This document shows positions 20,017-31,377 of a stretch of 64,000 nt of DNA, one piece after another (within the stretch, counting starts at the first letter, position 1; the number at the start of each line of letters is the position of its first letter). This DNA is from Saccopteryx bilineata. Its lineage: Eukaryota > Chordata > Mammalia > Chiroptera > Emballonuridae. The notes below the pieces were generated by a model that saw nothing but the letters and a program-made list of their open reading frames with translations, ran no database searches and had not been told where the DNA came from. Both the position numbers and the translations under genes were made by a program. The DNA is taken from NCBI RefSeq assembly GCF_036850765.1, contig NC_089493.1:165661640-165725639 (forward strand), in the 5' to 3' direction.

Positions 20017-20260
20017 TATCCTTTTTTGTTTTTGTTTTAGTGAGAGAGACAGAGAGGAAAGGAGAGATGAGAATCATCAACTCATAGTTGTGGCACCTTA
20101 GTTGTTCACTGATTGTTTCTCATATGTGCCTTGACGGGAGGGGGGGGCACCAGATGAGCCAGCAACCTTTGGGCTCAAGCAAGTGACCACAGGGTTTCAA
20201 ACCTGGGACCTCAGCATCCCAGGCCAACACTCCATCCACTACGCCACCGCCTCATCAGGC
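20017..20260 (-). mobile_element. Family 2 SINE
   Basis: Antisense copy with 'gatgagaatcatcaactcatagttgtggcacctta', 'ttgttcactgattg', and head complement 'cactacgccaccgcctcatcaggc'. Confidence 0.85.
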
Positions 20261-20501
20261 TCCCCCATTTTTCTTTAGTCATAGAATTCTTTCTTCAAAT
20301 GAACTCTTGTCTTACAGACAAAATAAATAAGACAGGTACAGTGGAGCACAGAGGGGGGAGACACAGCAGAAAGCAGACCTGGCTCGCCCCTGCCTCCACT
20401 CTAGTCTGCAGGGGCAGCAGACCCGGCAGTCTTGGTTCCCTTTGCTCCTGTTATTCTGTGAGATCTGTGCTCAGAGACCCTCTGCTCTGAGCTCCATGTC
20501 T

Positions 20502-20848
20502 TTTTTTTTTTTGGTGACGGAGACAGGGACTGATAGGGACAAATAGGAAGGGAGAGAGATGAGAAGCATCAATTCTTCGTTGCAGCACCTTAGTTTTCAT
20601 TGATTGCTTTCTCATATGTGCCTTGACAGGACGGAGGGGGCTACAGCAGAGTAATGACCCCTTGTTCAAGCCAGTGACCTTGGGCTTCAAGGCAGCGACC
20701 ACAGGGTCATGTCTGTGATCCCACGCTCAAGCTGGCAACCCCGCGCTCAAGCTGGTGAGTCCGTGCTCAAGCCGGTGACCTTGGGGTTTTGAACCTGGGT
20801 CCTGTGTCCCAGTCTGACAATCTATTCACTGTGCCACTGCCTAGTCAG
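20502..20848 (-). mobile_element. Family 2 SINE with target duplication
   Basis: Long antisense family 2 copy with four variants of the 'gctcaagccggtgacc' unit. Direct repeats GCTCCATGTCT (20491-20501, 20849-20859) flank it. Confidence 0.9.
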
Positions 20849-20867
20849 GCTCCATGTCTCCTTTTAA

Positions 20868-21201
20868 ATTTTTTATTATTTTTTTTAGAGAGAGAGGTAG
20901 GGGAGAGGAAGGGGGAAAGGGGAAAGGGGGGAAGGGGAAGGAAGGAGGGAGGGGGGAAGAAAGAGGGGAAGGGGAGAGGGGGAGAAGGGAGGGAGGGAGG
21001 GGGAGAGGGGGAGAGGGAAGGAAAGGAAGGGAGAGAGAGGGAGGTTGGGAGGTAGAGAGGGGGAGAGAGAGAAGCATCAATTTGTTGTTCCACTTATTTA
21101 TGCATCATTGGTTGAGTCTTGTATGTGCCCTGATGGGATCGAACCCACAATCTTGGTGCATAAGGACGACACTCTAACCAACTGAGCTGCCTGGCCAGGG
21201 C
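20868..21201 (-). mobile_element. VES-like SINE with expanded purine tract
   Basis: Normal VES-like ends ('tttttattattttttttagagag...', 'caactgagctgcctggccagggc'), but the internal GA segment has grown into the tract listed separately. Confidence 0.8.
20885..21078. repeat. Purine-only GGGGA/GGA-rich tract
   Basis: About 190 bases almost entirely A and G on the plus strand, an irregular GGA/GGGGAA microsatellite grown from the GA-rich part of a SINE. Confidence 0.9.
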
Positions 21202-22224
21202 TGACCTGGAGTTTGTCTGCCTTTGCTGAATCCACAGCTCCTATGGACAACTGCCAACTTCAAGCTCTCTTATTAATCAGAAAACTCGAGGCAAAGGCTA
21301 CCTTCTCACTGTCTCTCCCATGACTTCCAAATTAAGAACCTAAGAGCCTCAATGATTCTCATGTCCTCTCAGTTTGCAGAACTGTGAAATGGCCAGAGGA
21401 TGCCAGCTGCCCACATTGGGGAAGTTTAGCAAGAGGCCAAGAACTCACTGAGGGCTGAGGAAGCACATGCTGGCAGACAAGGGGAAAATGTGAAGGCCAG
21501 AAAAGAAGAGGAGGAAGAGGAGAAAAAGAAATGCAATGAGGGGCACAGTCAGAGAAGTCAGACAGGGAGAGGAGCAGTACGCAGGAGCTGCCGGAGCTGT
21601 GAGGGCGGAGCCTCAGCAGAGGCAGGAGAGGCCGGGCCTGCCCAGAATTAAAGCTCAGAGCACTGATCCAAGCACAGGGCCAACTTGTGGACTCATCCAG
21701 TACATCCACTTCAGCATTAAGGACGCAACTAAGCATAAGGCAACTCTGAACTATATGACTAGGAAACAAGCTCCAAGAAAGGGAAAGCAGTTCTGGCGTG
21801 GAGCATGAGAACACAGAGAAATCTAAGAAGGGGTTACTGTCTCTGCGTCTTTTAGAAACTGCTTTCAGAGCATCTTCAAGAGGTTCCTCTGCTGAAAGAG
21901 ATAAAAGAATCAGTTCGGCCGGCTGACCTTGTTTCTCTCCCAGGTGTTCTTTTACCCAAGAGACTGACAGGAGCACTGTACAGGGTCAGACTCCCAAATG
22001 AAAAACATGCTCAATCTGTCCCAGAAAACTTTCCACTACTCGAGCACCTTATAGCAGAAACACCGGTGTGGGAACTTACGTCCTCCAAACAAGTTGGGCC
22101 CCACAGTCCTGCTAGGGTTGAGGTGATCTCTACCTACTCTTTCTCTCCTTAACGCATCGGCTTCCAGAGAAAGCCCAGTCCATCAGACAACCCGGGGAAG
22201 TTAAGTAGAAAAGTGAGCTCCCTG

Positions 22225-22390
22225 GAAATTTTTGCAGCACAAGCAACACCTGGGAACTTACTAGAAATGCACATTCTTGGGCCCAAACTGAGACCCACTA
22301 AATCAGAAATTCTGGGGTGGGGCCCAGCGGCCTGTTCTCACAGCCCGCCAGGTGATGCTGGGGCACACCAACGTTTAAGAACCACTGTTC
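22225..22390. mobile_element. MER5A-like hAT relic
   Basis: 'cacctgggaacttactagaaatgcacattcttgggccc', 'ctaaatcagaaattctggggtggggcccagc' and 'gtttaagaaccactg' follow the MER5A consensus. Confidence 0.8.
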
Positions 22391-22620
22391 AAACGTGGAA
22401 GCCAGCCAACGTTTTCTATAAAAGACCAGCTAGTAAGTATCTTCGGCTTTGTGGTGTAGTCTCTGTCACAACTACTCAACCTGCCATTGTAGCCACCGTA
22501 GCCAGTATGTACACAACGGTGCGGCATAAATGAACGTGGATAGCTGTGTGCTACAAACACAAAGACAAGCCGCAAGCCAGAAACCGCCAGCAGGCTATAG
22601 TTTGTCAATCTCTGTTCTTA
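22391..22620. mobile_element. Second old hAT-type MER relic
   Basis: 'ttctataaaagaccagctagtaagtatcttcggctttgtgg...gtctctgtcacaactactcaac' matches a common mammalian non-autonomous hAT family ('ctgtaaagggccagatagtaaat'). I am not sure of the exact family name. Confidence 0.6.
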
Positions 22621-22629
22621 AAAAGGAGA

Positions 22630-22780
22630 AAGGTTTTTGGTTTTGTTTATTTTTAGAGAGACAGAGGCAGGGAGATAGGAACATCAGGCTGCTCCTGTGT
22701 GTGCCCTGCCTGGGGAGCAAAGAGGGTTCCGTCTGCAGTGTGCGACGATGCTCCAACCAACCGAGCTATCCAGTCAGGCC
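22630..22780 (-). mobile_element. VES-like SINE
   Basis: Antisense copy ending 'gatgctccaaccaaccgagctatccagtcaggcc'. First of three SINEs in a row. Confidence 0.8.
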
Positions 22781-22785
22781 TTTTC

Positions 22786-22970
22786 TTTTTTAACTGATTT
22801 TTAGAGAGAGAGGAAGGGGCGGGGTGGGAGAGGAGGGAAGCATTAATTTGTTGTTCCACTCAGCTGTGCATTCATTGGTGGCTCCCATGTGTGACCTGAA
22901 GGGGGATTGACCTGCAACCTTGTCGTTTCAGGATGACGCTCTTAACCAACTGAGCTAACCAGCCAGGGCC
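22786..22970 (-). mobile_element. VES-like SINE
   Basis: 'ttaactgatttttagagagagaggaag', 'cattaatttgttgttccactcag' and head complement 'caactgagctaaccagccagggcc'. Confidence 0.85.
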
Positions 22971-22995
22971 TGCCTCCCTCTCTCCCTCCCTCCCT

Positions 22996-23187
22996 TTGAC
23001 TTTATTTATTGATTTTACAGAGAGAGAGAGAGGAGAGAGGGGCGGGGGAGCAAGAGTATCAAATCATAGCTGCTTCACTTTACTTGTTCCCTGACTGCTT
23101 CCTGTGTGCGCCCTGACCAGGCAAGCCCAGGGTTTCGAACCTGCGACCTCAGCACTTCAGATGGAGTGCTGCGCCACCACCAGCCAA
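22996..23187 (-). mobile_element. tRNA-derived SINE, variant
   Basis: 'ttatttattgattttacagagagag...gccctgaccaggcaagcccagggtttcgaacctgcgacctcag...gctgcgccaccaccagccaag'. A mosaic of the VES-like tail and a family 3-like head. Confidence 0.7.
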
Positions 23188-24225
23188 GAAAAGAGGGAGT
23201 TTTTGAAGAGCAGAACTGAGTCCAACAGTTCGAGATTTCAGAGATTTTTAATTTTCAATGAGAGCTACCTAACAAAAGCAAAAATTTCCATCCATCCTTG
23301 TATTCACCCCTTCAGCCAACTGCCAAACCATTTCTCCTTTGTCCCTCCAAAAACTCTGGTTCTTGAAATCTGTGCATCATGCTTCTTCACCGTCTCCCCC
23401 GTCCTCACGGCTGCAGTCTCACCAGCATCCCTGGGGACTGCCCCTCACTTGTCTTCCTCTCCCCATGGCTGCATCACTCAAGGGGACTTCAATAAGAATG
23501 TAGATGATCCATCAATCCCATGACCTCCTTTCCCCTGACAATTTTTACTTTGCCTCAACTCAGCAACCCAGCCTGTGGCCATACCCTGGCAATCCTGTCA
23601 ACACCACTAACGGCACTGCCTCTGAAACTTCAGTTTCACCACCTCCACTTCCCAGTTCTTCAGGTTACTTCTGTCAGATATCGCTCCAGCAATTCTTCAA
23701 CCTCATCGCTCAGCAACAACTTTTTCATTATCCGTTATGCTTCCAGGGCCTTTCCCCTCCTGCCCCGTTTAGCTTCCCATCCATCATATTTTTTCCCTTG
23801 TAAAGATCCTTGTCTCCTTTTTGCCCCCCTCTCCTTCTGCTTGCACTGGCCTGGCTGAATGCCAACCCAACTTAAACCCAACCAGCTACCTACCTCATGC
23901 TTGTACCTGAACAGCAGCATACTGCTGGTGTAAAACACTTAACTGTGCAGAATAGTTTCCCTTTAAATTCAGGACCTTGAATCTAAATGGGCACTTGACA
24001 CTGTCTAAAAATTCTATTAAATTTCTTTAATATGTTCACTTGTCTGCTCTCCAAAATAACTATTTCATAACTTGTTCTCTTCAACTCTCCTATATGCTCT
24101 CCCCTCCTCCCCACCCCTTTCATCCCTAGCTCACTGAGAAAATCTGATGAGAACTCCCTCTTCTTCCTACTACCAGATTTACTACCTGGCCTCCACCTAT
24201 ACATACACTCCCTTCTTTCCCTGTT

Positions 24226-24880
24226 GTTAAAATGGAGAGAGTGCTCGATCTCCAGTCAGGGTACATGCAGGAGTGGATCGATGTTCCTCCCTGTCTTTCT
24301 GTGGCTCAGTGGATAAAGCATCATCCCATTGTGCTGAGGTCACAGGTTCGATCCCCAGCCAGGGCACGTACAAGAATCAGCCAATGGCCCCAGCTGGGAG
24401 GCTCAGCGGTAGAGCGTCGGCCTAGCATGCGGAGGACCCGGGTTCGATTCCTGGCCAGGGCACACAGGAGAAGCGCCCATTTGCTTCTCCACCCCTCCGC
24501 CGCGCCTTCCTCTCTGTCTCTCTCTTCCCCTCCCGCAGCCAAGGCTCCATTGGAGCAAAGATGGCCCGGGCGCTGGGGATGGCTCTGTGGCCTCTGCCTC
24601 AGGCGCTACAGTGGCTCTGGTCGCAACATGGCGACGCCCAGGATGGGTAGAGCATCGCCCCTGGTGGGCAGAGCATCGCCCCATGGTGGGCGTGCCGGGT
24701 GGATCCCGGTCGGGCGCATGCGGGAGTCTGTCTGACTGTCTCTCCCTGTTTCCAGCTTCAGAAAAATGCAAAAAAAAAAAAAAAAAAGAATCAGCCAATG
24801 AATGCATGAATAAGTGGAACAACAAATCAATGGATCTTTTTCCTCTCTCTGAAAATCAATTTAAATTTTTTAAAAATCTT
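24226..24880 (+). mobile_element. Old VES-like SINE split by a younger SINE
   Basis: 'gtggctcagtggataaagcatc...ggttcgatccccagccagggca' at 24300-24366 and its continuation 'aatgcatgaataagtggaacaacaaatcaatg' after 24800 are halves of one SINE, separated by the family 1 copy 24387-24785. Confidence 0.75.
24387..24785 (+). mobile_element. Family 1 SINE (subfamily 1a)
   Basis: Full-length. Diagnostic body 'gtcgcaacatggcgacgccc' marks subfamily 1a. Target duplication AAGAATCAGCCAATG at 24372-24386 and 24786-24800. Confidence 0.95.
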
Positions 24881-25453
24881 TCTTGATCTCACATTCCCCT
24901 GTAGGAACTGCCCCCTTTATCTGCTCCCCTTCGTAGCAAAACTTCTTGAACCATTTGTTTTTAGTAGCTGCCTCCACTTCCTTAATTCCTATCTGTTCCT
25001 CAGAACGTTCTAACCATGTCCGCCTACTCTATTAAGTTGACTGTGGTCCAGCTCACCAATGAGCTCTATGTTGCCCAAAGCAGTAGCGACTTCTCTCTTC
25101 TCTTCCTACTCAACCCATTCTTACTCATCAATAGCATTCAACACAATTCTTAAAATACTTGCTTCTCTTAGCTGTCATGATACCACACTCCTATTTTCCT
25201 CCTACATCACAGGCTATACACTTTCTAAGTTCTCTTTTGCTGACAACTCCTCCACTCAACTTCAAAATGTTGACATTTTCCAGGAAGCTGTCCCAGAACT
25301 TCCCTTTTCCCCATCCACACTTTCTCTTAGAAACTCTCATCTAGTCTCATTGTTTTAAACATTTAAATGACTCTCAAACTATATCTCCAACCCTAACCTA
25401 CCTTTAATTCCAGATTTACACATCCGATTGCTCACAAAATATATCCTCTTGGA

Positions 25454-25805
25454 CAGTGGTAGTCAACCTGGTCCCTACCGCCTACTAGTGGGCGTTCTAG
25501 CTTTCATGGTGGGCGGAAGCGGAGCAACCAAAGTATAAATAAAAAGATAGATTTAACTATAGTAAGTTGTTTTATAAAGATTTATCCTGCCAAACTTAGC
25601 AAAAATCCGATATAAAGTACTTGATAAGTAATTATTATTATATGCTTTAACTTGCTGTAACTCTGCTTTATAAATTTTATAAACTAAAGTTACTTCCCTA
25701 CTTTATAAATCACCATTACTGTGGAACCAGTGGGCGGTTAGAAAATTTTACTACTAATAGAGATACAAAAGTGGGTGGTAGGTATAAAAAGGTTGACTAG
25801 CCCTG
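25454..25805. mobile_element. Non-autonomous hAT element (352 bp)
   Basis: Termini CAGTGGTAGTCAACC and GGTTGACTAGCCCTG are inverted repeats, with subterminal GTGGGCG motifs on both sides and an AT-rich centre. Perfect 8-bp duplication CTCTTGGA (25446-25453, 25806-25813). No transposase. Confidence 0.95.
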
Positions 25806-25991
25806 CTCTTGGATGTCCAACCCAAACATGTCCAAAACAAACACAACTGATTTATACTGACCCCACCCCCTCCCTGTCCTCTCCATTTTGGTGTATGGCA
25901 CTCATCCAATTGCTCAACTTAAAAACCACAGAAAACAAACCAAAAAACCCTAGAAGTCACCCCAATTCTTTTCTCTTTCACTCTCGCTCTT

Positions 25992-26294
25992 TTTTTATTT
26001 AGCACGCACACAAGAGAAAGAGATGAGAAGTATCAATTCATAGTTGCAGCACTTTAGTTGTTCATTGAGTGTTTTCTCATATGTGCCTTGACTGGGGGGC
26101 TCCAGCCAAGCCAGTGACCACTTGTTCAAGCCCACAACCTTGGGCTCAAGCCAGCGACCTTCGGGGTCATGTCTATGATCCCACACTCAAGGAGGATGAG
26201 CCCACACTCAAGGTGGTGACCTCAGGGTTTCGAGCCTGGGTTTTCAGTGTTCCAGGTTGACACTCTATCTACTACGTCACCACCTGGTCAGGCC
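25992..26294 (-). mobile_element. Family 2 SINE
   Basis: Antisense: 'gatgagaagtatcaattcatagttgcagcac', 'ttgttcattgagtg', repeated 'gctcaagccagcgacc', and end 'actacgtcaccacctggtcaggc'. Confidence 0.88.
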
Positions 26295-26296
26295 TT

Positions 26297-27550
26297 TTCT
26301 CTTTTAGACTCAGCATGTGTTACAACATGCCATTGAGTTGCCTCTGACTCCTGGCTACCCTATAAATGAGTGATGTCCACAATGCCCTGGCCTCAACAGC
26401 CCTTCTCAGGTCAGCTCCTATAGAGACTCATGTCTACAGTTTCTTTTATGGAGTCAAATTCATCTTTCATTTGGTCTTCCTCTTTTCATGCTGCCTTCTA
26501 TTTTTTCCAGCATTACTGTCTTTTCCAAAAGAACACGGCCTGAAGTAGAACAGCTTCAGTTTTGACATTTTTGCCTCCAGCGATGTTTCAGGAGTATTTT
26601 GTTCCAAACCCACTTGTTCCTCTTTAGGGCCGTTCAGTGTATCTGTAGGGCTCTCTTCACGTCTTATTTCAAGTGAATCAATTTTTCATATTAGCCTTTT
26701 TCACTGTACAACTTTTGTATCTGTACACAGTAATTGGGAATACGAGGGTATGGATGATCTTTGCCTTCGTTTCTAATGACATATCTTTTTTTTTTTTTTT
26801 TTTTTTTGTATTTTTCTGAAGCTGGAAATGGGGAGAGACAGTCAGACAGACTCCCGCATGCGCCCGACCGGGATCCACCCAGCACGCCCACCAGGGGCGA
26901 AGCTCTGCCCACCAGGGGGCGATGCTCTGCCCCTCCGGGGCGTTGCTCTGCCTCGACCAGAGCCACTCTAGCGCCTGGGGCAGAGGCCAAGGAGCCATCC
27001 CCAGCGCCCGGGCCATCTTTTGCTCCAATGGAGCCTTGGCTGTGGGAGGGGAAGAGAGAGACAGAGAGGAAGGAGGGGGGGGAGTGGAGAAGCAAATGGG
27101 TGCTTCTCCTATGTGCCCTGGCCGGGAATCGAACCCAGGTCCCCCGCACGCCAGGCCGACGCTCTACCGCTGAGCCAACCAGCCAGGGCCTCTAATGACA
27201 TATCTTTGATATTAGTGACCTTTCCTAATTCTTTCATTGCTACCCTTCTGAATCTCAGCCTTCTCATCTCCTGGCTGCAGTCTCCATTTGAATTGATGAC
27301 TGAACCAACGTAAGCAAAATCTGCAACAATTTTGGAATCTTCGTTGTCTGTGTTAAAATTGTGTATTTCTTCTGTAGTCATGATTTTTGTCTTCTTGATG
27401 TTCAAATGAAGTCCTGCTTTGGTACATTCTTTCACTTTTATCAGAAGTTATTTAAAATCACTGCTGCTTTCTGCCAATAAGATGATGTCATCTGTATATC
27501 TTAAGTTATTGATATTTCTCCCACCAACTTTCACCCCTCCTTCCTGAGTC
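26297..27550 (-). mobile_element. RTE/BovB-like LINE fragment
   Basis: Minus-strand translation gives typical RTE-clade reverse-transcriptase tail pieces: LHLNIKKTKIM (27400-27360 area), FAYVGSVINSNGDCSQE, MKELGKVTNIKDMSLE and, across the SINE, KAKIIHTLVFPITVY. Frameshifts and stops break it. A family 1 SINE (26789-27190) splits it. Confidence 0.8.
26789..27190 (-). mobile_element. Family 1 SINE (subfamily 1b) in RTE LINE
   Basis: Antisense full-length copy. Target duplication TCTAATGACATATCTTT at 26772-26788 and 27191-27207. Carries the CTCF-like motif CCACCAGGGGGCGAT at 26909-26923 and a shortened second copy. Confidence 0.95.
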
Positions 27551-27562
27551 TAGCCTAGATTT

Positions 27563-28130
27563 TTTTAACTGATTTATTTTATTTTATTTTTTTAAGTGAG
27601 AGGAAGGGAGATAGTGAGACAGACTCCCATATGCACCCCAGCCATGATCCACCCAGCAAACCCCATCTGTGGCTGATGCTTGAATCAGCTGAGCTATCCT
27701 CAGAGCCTGGGGCCGACGCTTGGACCAACTGAGCCACTGGCTACAAAAGGAGTAGAGGGAGAGAAGAGAAGAAGGAGAGGAGAAGGGATAGGAGAGAAAG
27801 TGGAAGGAGAGAGGATGGAGGAGGGAGTGAGGAGGAAGAGGGAGGGGAGGAAAAGCAGATACTGTAGTCACTTCTCCTATATGCTCTGATCAGGGATCAA
27901 ACCCCGAGACATCCATATTCCAGGCTGATGCTCTATCCACTGAGCCAGAGAGAGAAAGAGAGACAGAGAGGGGAAGAGGGAGAGAGGGAGAAGCATTCGT
28001 TTGTTGTTGCACTTGGTTGCTCATTCATTGGTCGCTTCCTATATGTGCCCTGACCAGAGACTGAACCCAGAGGTTGTAGAACCCTTGTGTTTCAGGACGA
28101 TGCTCTAACTCATCAAGACCTAGCCAAGGT
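27563..28130 (-). mobile_element. Cluster of SINE remnants with GA-rich tract
   Basis: At least three antisense SINE pieces (27563-27742, 27860-27945, 27946-28130, the last with 'gttgttgcacttggttgctcattcattgg') separated by a purine-rich tract at 27750-27855. Boundaries are approximate. Confidence 0.65.
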
Positions 28131-28249
28131 TTTTATATGTTCTGTGTATAAACAAATCTACACGATTAAACAAATATGTATATGTTCTATAAAGATTAAA
28201 TCAAACCCCATATTCCCTATCCAATGCATCAACAACTCTTAGTTCCACA

Positions 28250-28800
28250 TATATTCTGAAATCATATTCTTCTTTCTATCCAGCTCCACTATTATCATCC
28301 TAATCCAAACCACCATCATCCTGGCCTGAACATTTGTCATGAATTTTTAATATGTAAATCAGATTACTTTCTGCTCAAAACCTTGTAATGTCTTCCTATG
28401 ACAATCAGAATAAAATCCAAACTCCTTACCCTGGGCAATAAGGCCCTGCACTATTTGGCCCCTGCCAAGCCCTCCAACCTCCTTCCCCCTCTTTGCCTGC
28501 TCACACAGCTCCATCAGAATGATTCCAACCTTAAGGCACCACCTGTCCCTCCACTAGAATGTTCTTCCTCGAGATACTTTTAAATGGCTGGCTGTTTCTT
28601 TTCATTCAAAGCTTAGCTGAAATTTCACATTTTCAAAGAAGACTTCCCTGATTACTCAATTTAAAGCAATAACTCTCTAAAACATCACCTTTGCTACATG
28701 ATACTTCCTTGCTTATTTCTTTATAAGCCCCATAAGAGCAGGGACCATGTTGGACTTGATTAATGCTTCATCCCCAGCACCAAGAATTAACTCATAATTC
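28250..28800 (+). mobile_element. L2 LINE 3' fragment
   Basis: 'aaatcagattactttctgctcaaaaccttgtaatg', 'ataaaatccaaactccttaccctgggcaataaggccctgcac' and 'cataagagcagggaccatgttgg' follow the L2 3' region. Confidence 0.8.
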
Positions 28801-29149
28801 ACTTAACCAACATCTATTGAGCAACCAATATGTTATACCCAACAAGCACAGGGATTAGACCAGGGAGCAATCACACACTTATTCAGAAACTATACCGATG
28901 CAGGGCATATGGCCATTTAACTACCACTGGAACAGGACTCTGAGAGGAAAGCACGGTGTCTAATGAAGGATACACCTGAAATAGTCAAGGAAATCACAGA
29001 AACACTTCTGAAGCAGCTCTGAAGGATAGGAAGGAATCTAACTAAGTGGATAAGTCAGAGTGTGGGAAAGAGCAATTCTAGGCAAATGGAGCAGCACCTG
29101 CAATGGTCAAACAGAGCATGGCACATCTGGAAACTAAATGACAGTCAGT

Positions 29150-29395
29150 GAGGCTGAAGGGGAGAGGGGGAGAGAAGAAGGGGGAAAGGGTGGAGGGGGA
29201 AGAGAGGGGGGAGAGGAACGGGGGGGGGGAGAACAGAGGGGAAGAGAGAGGGGGAGATAGAGAGGAAGAGAGAGGGGGAGAAAGATGGAGGGGGGAGAGA
29301 GAGGGAGGGGAGAGGGGGAGAAGGGGAGAAGGGGGAGGGGAAGAGGGAGAGAAGGGGAGAGAGCGGGACGGGGAGAAGGGAGGGGAGAATATGAA
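29150..29395. repeat. Purine-rich (GGGGAGA)n tract
   Basis: About 245 nt almost free of C and T, irregular GGGGAGA/GGGAAGA units. Apparent open frames here are low complexity. Confidence 0.9.
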
Positions 29396-29605
29396 TATAT
29401 GAGAATGAATAAACACAGAAGGGTGAGGCTGGTGAGGCTAATGAGGCTAAGTCATATCATGCAGGGTCTTATGCCACAGTAAAAAATTTAATATTTACCT
29501 TCAAGATAATGAAAAACCACCAAATTTTAAGTAGGAGTGACAAAAATCAAATTTCCATTGAAAACAAAGTATCACTCTGGCTACAGCACAGAGAATGAAT
29601 TAGAA

Positions 29606-29815
29606 CAGAGCTTCCCACAGAATGCCCTTTGTATCATGAATAGGTAACATATGTGCCCAAGATACTGACCTCTTTAGTCCCTAGAGTGACTGGGCAAACA
29701 AAGCCACTCTAAGCAGTTGCCTCTAACCTTGAACACCCTTTGTCCATACTACCCCAATGAATCATGTAAATACAATTTCCTGGCGCTGTGATATAAAAAA
29801 GGTTGGGAAGCACTG
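29606..29815. mobile_element. Old hAT MITE
   Basis: Starts CAGAGCTTCCCAC and ends GTTGGGAAGCACTG (inverted termini). Flanking octamers AATTAGAA and GACTAGAG differ only by transitions, as in a decayed 8-bp duplication. Confidence 0.65.
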
Positions 29816-30114
29816 GACTAGAGAGTCCACATGTGAATGCTGAGAACCCTATTAGGAGGCCATTGCAATAGCCTTGAAAAGAGGCAATGGTATCTTAGTG
29901 GTGGTGATGGAAATGGAGAAAAAGAGGTAGAGTTAAGAAATATTCATAAGAAAAATCAACAAGAGGACTTGGCCAAGTACTTCACTATAACCTTCATTAG
30001 GTATTAGAAGTTGTGGGGGAGGGGCTGTGTGGCAGGTGTGTGTCAAGAGTAACTCTAAAGATGATCAGATTTGGAAGGAAACATGAGTTTAGTTTCAGAC
30101 ACTTTGAGTTTAAG

Positions 30115-31162
30115 TAAGGTCATCCTCCTTTAGGGAAAACAGTCCTTCTTTTGTAAGTTATGTTCTCCCTAGAAAAGTGTTCTCCTACATGTCCTCCTTT
30201 TTGATATTGGAAGACTAAGCTATAAATGTCCATATTCTATCGATGCAGAGTCGATCCATTGTGTGTGATGTGATGTATTCGTATTTGACATGACAATTCG
30301 TCAAGGATCAGTACAGTGCGGCGAGATGGGATTATGAGACGCATGCGCTCCGCATGGGAGACCGTGAGAGAGCACATGATATACCAAGCGCACAAATGGC
30401 TTTGTGTACTTCTTACTGAAACACAACATGGCACATATGACATTGTAGACTCATGATTATTTCTTTCTTAGTGAATATTCAATCATAGACAGGTAAGCAT
30501 AATTCATGTTTTATTAATTCATTATCTATTTAATAATTTCAAATACATATAATTTTATTTTAAGTATTTTCCCAAAATTCAAGTTTTAAAGTAGAAATCT
30601 AACCTCAAACCATATCTATTAATAATGCATTTTGATTAAACAGTTGCATAAAACAGACTTTTTTAATTAGAAAATGATAAATACACCCGAATATCACTCC
30701 AAATTAGTGGTTTTGTTTGATATTTAGTTTTACTAAATACTTTTTCTTACAATTATTAAAAATTAGCCTGACCTGTGGTGGTGCAGTGGATAAAGCGTCG
30801 ACCTGGAAATGCTGAGGTCGCTGGTTCAAAACCCTGGGCTTGCCTGGTCAAGGCACATATGGGAGTTGATGCTTCCAGCTCCTCCCCCCCTTCTTTCTCT
30901 CTCTCTCCTCTCTCTCTCTGTCTCTCCCTCGCCTCTCTAAAATGAATTTAAAAAAATTATTTAAAAAAAATTTTTTTTAATTAAAAAAAAATTAATAGGC
31001 ATGTAAGCATAATTACAATATAAAATATTACAAATGTTTTTATTATGTATTTATCATAGTATATTATTGTTGCAATGAATAAAATGTTTCTTTTATTTAC
31101 AATATTGTTTTCTTCTATTTATTTTTGTCCTCCTTTTCACTGTAAAAAAGTTGCTCACCTTA
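30115..31162. mobile_element. TIR element, long form (unclassified)
   Basis: Begins TAAGGTCATCCTCC and ends AAGTTGCTCACCTTA (partly inverted termini). GTTTAAG flanks it on both sides (30108-30114, 31163-31169). The ends match the short form at 56361-56742. It also holds about 400 bp of extra AT-rich internal sequence and a family 3 SINE. Confidence 0.75.
30776..30985 (+). mobile_element. Family 3 SINE inside TIR element
   Basis: 'gcctgacctgtggtggtgcagtggataaagcgtcgacctgg', long CT tract, A/T tail; inserted between 'aattattaaaaatta' and 'aaaaattaatagg', which are contiguous in the short form of the host element. Confidence 0.88.
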
Positions 31163-31377
31163 GTTTAAGGTATCTGTAAGACATCCAAGTGAAACGTGAG
31201 AAGAAAACTAGAATGAGTCTGAAGTTCATAGAAGTCTGGGCTAGAAGTACAATTTTGCATACAGATAGTACCTGAAGCTATAAGAAGATTGAAATTTCTA
31301 GAGAAAGAACACAGAATAAGAGGATTACCTACTCTTGCAGAAAGTCAACATTTAATAAGACTGAAAAGAAGAGGTGG

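Larger units (their letters stand above)
23285..25990 (+). mobile_element. Long L2 LINE remnant, interrupted
   Basis: Successive L2 ORF2 segments in order: 'ggggacttcaataagaatgtagatgatcc', 'gtagcaaaacttcttgaac', 'gctcaccaatgagctctatgttgc', 'ttgctgacaactcctccactcaa', 'catgtccaaaacaaac'. SINEs at 24226-24880 and a hAT at 25454-25805 split it. Heavily decayed. Confidence 0.7.

Noticed and set aside
21359..21976. 205-codon open frame on the minus strand in single-copy sequence
   Set aside because: Serine/leucine-rich translation of a GA-rich opposite strand, with no recognisable domain. It has no splice or promoter evidence and no codon pattern I can support.
29078..29416. Ser/Pro- or Arg/Glu/Gly-rich open frames over purine tracts (also 20841-21177 and 59706-60161)
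   Set aside because: Low-complexity translation of microsatellites.
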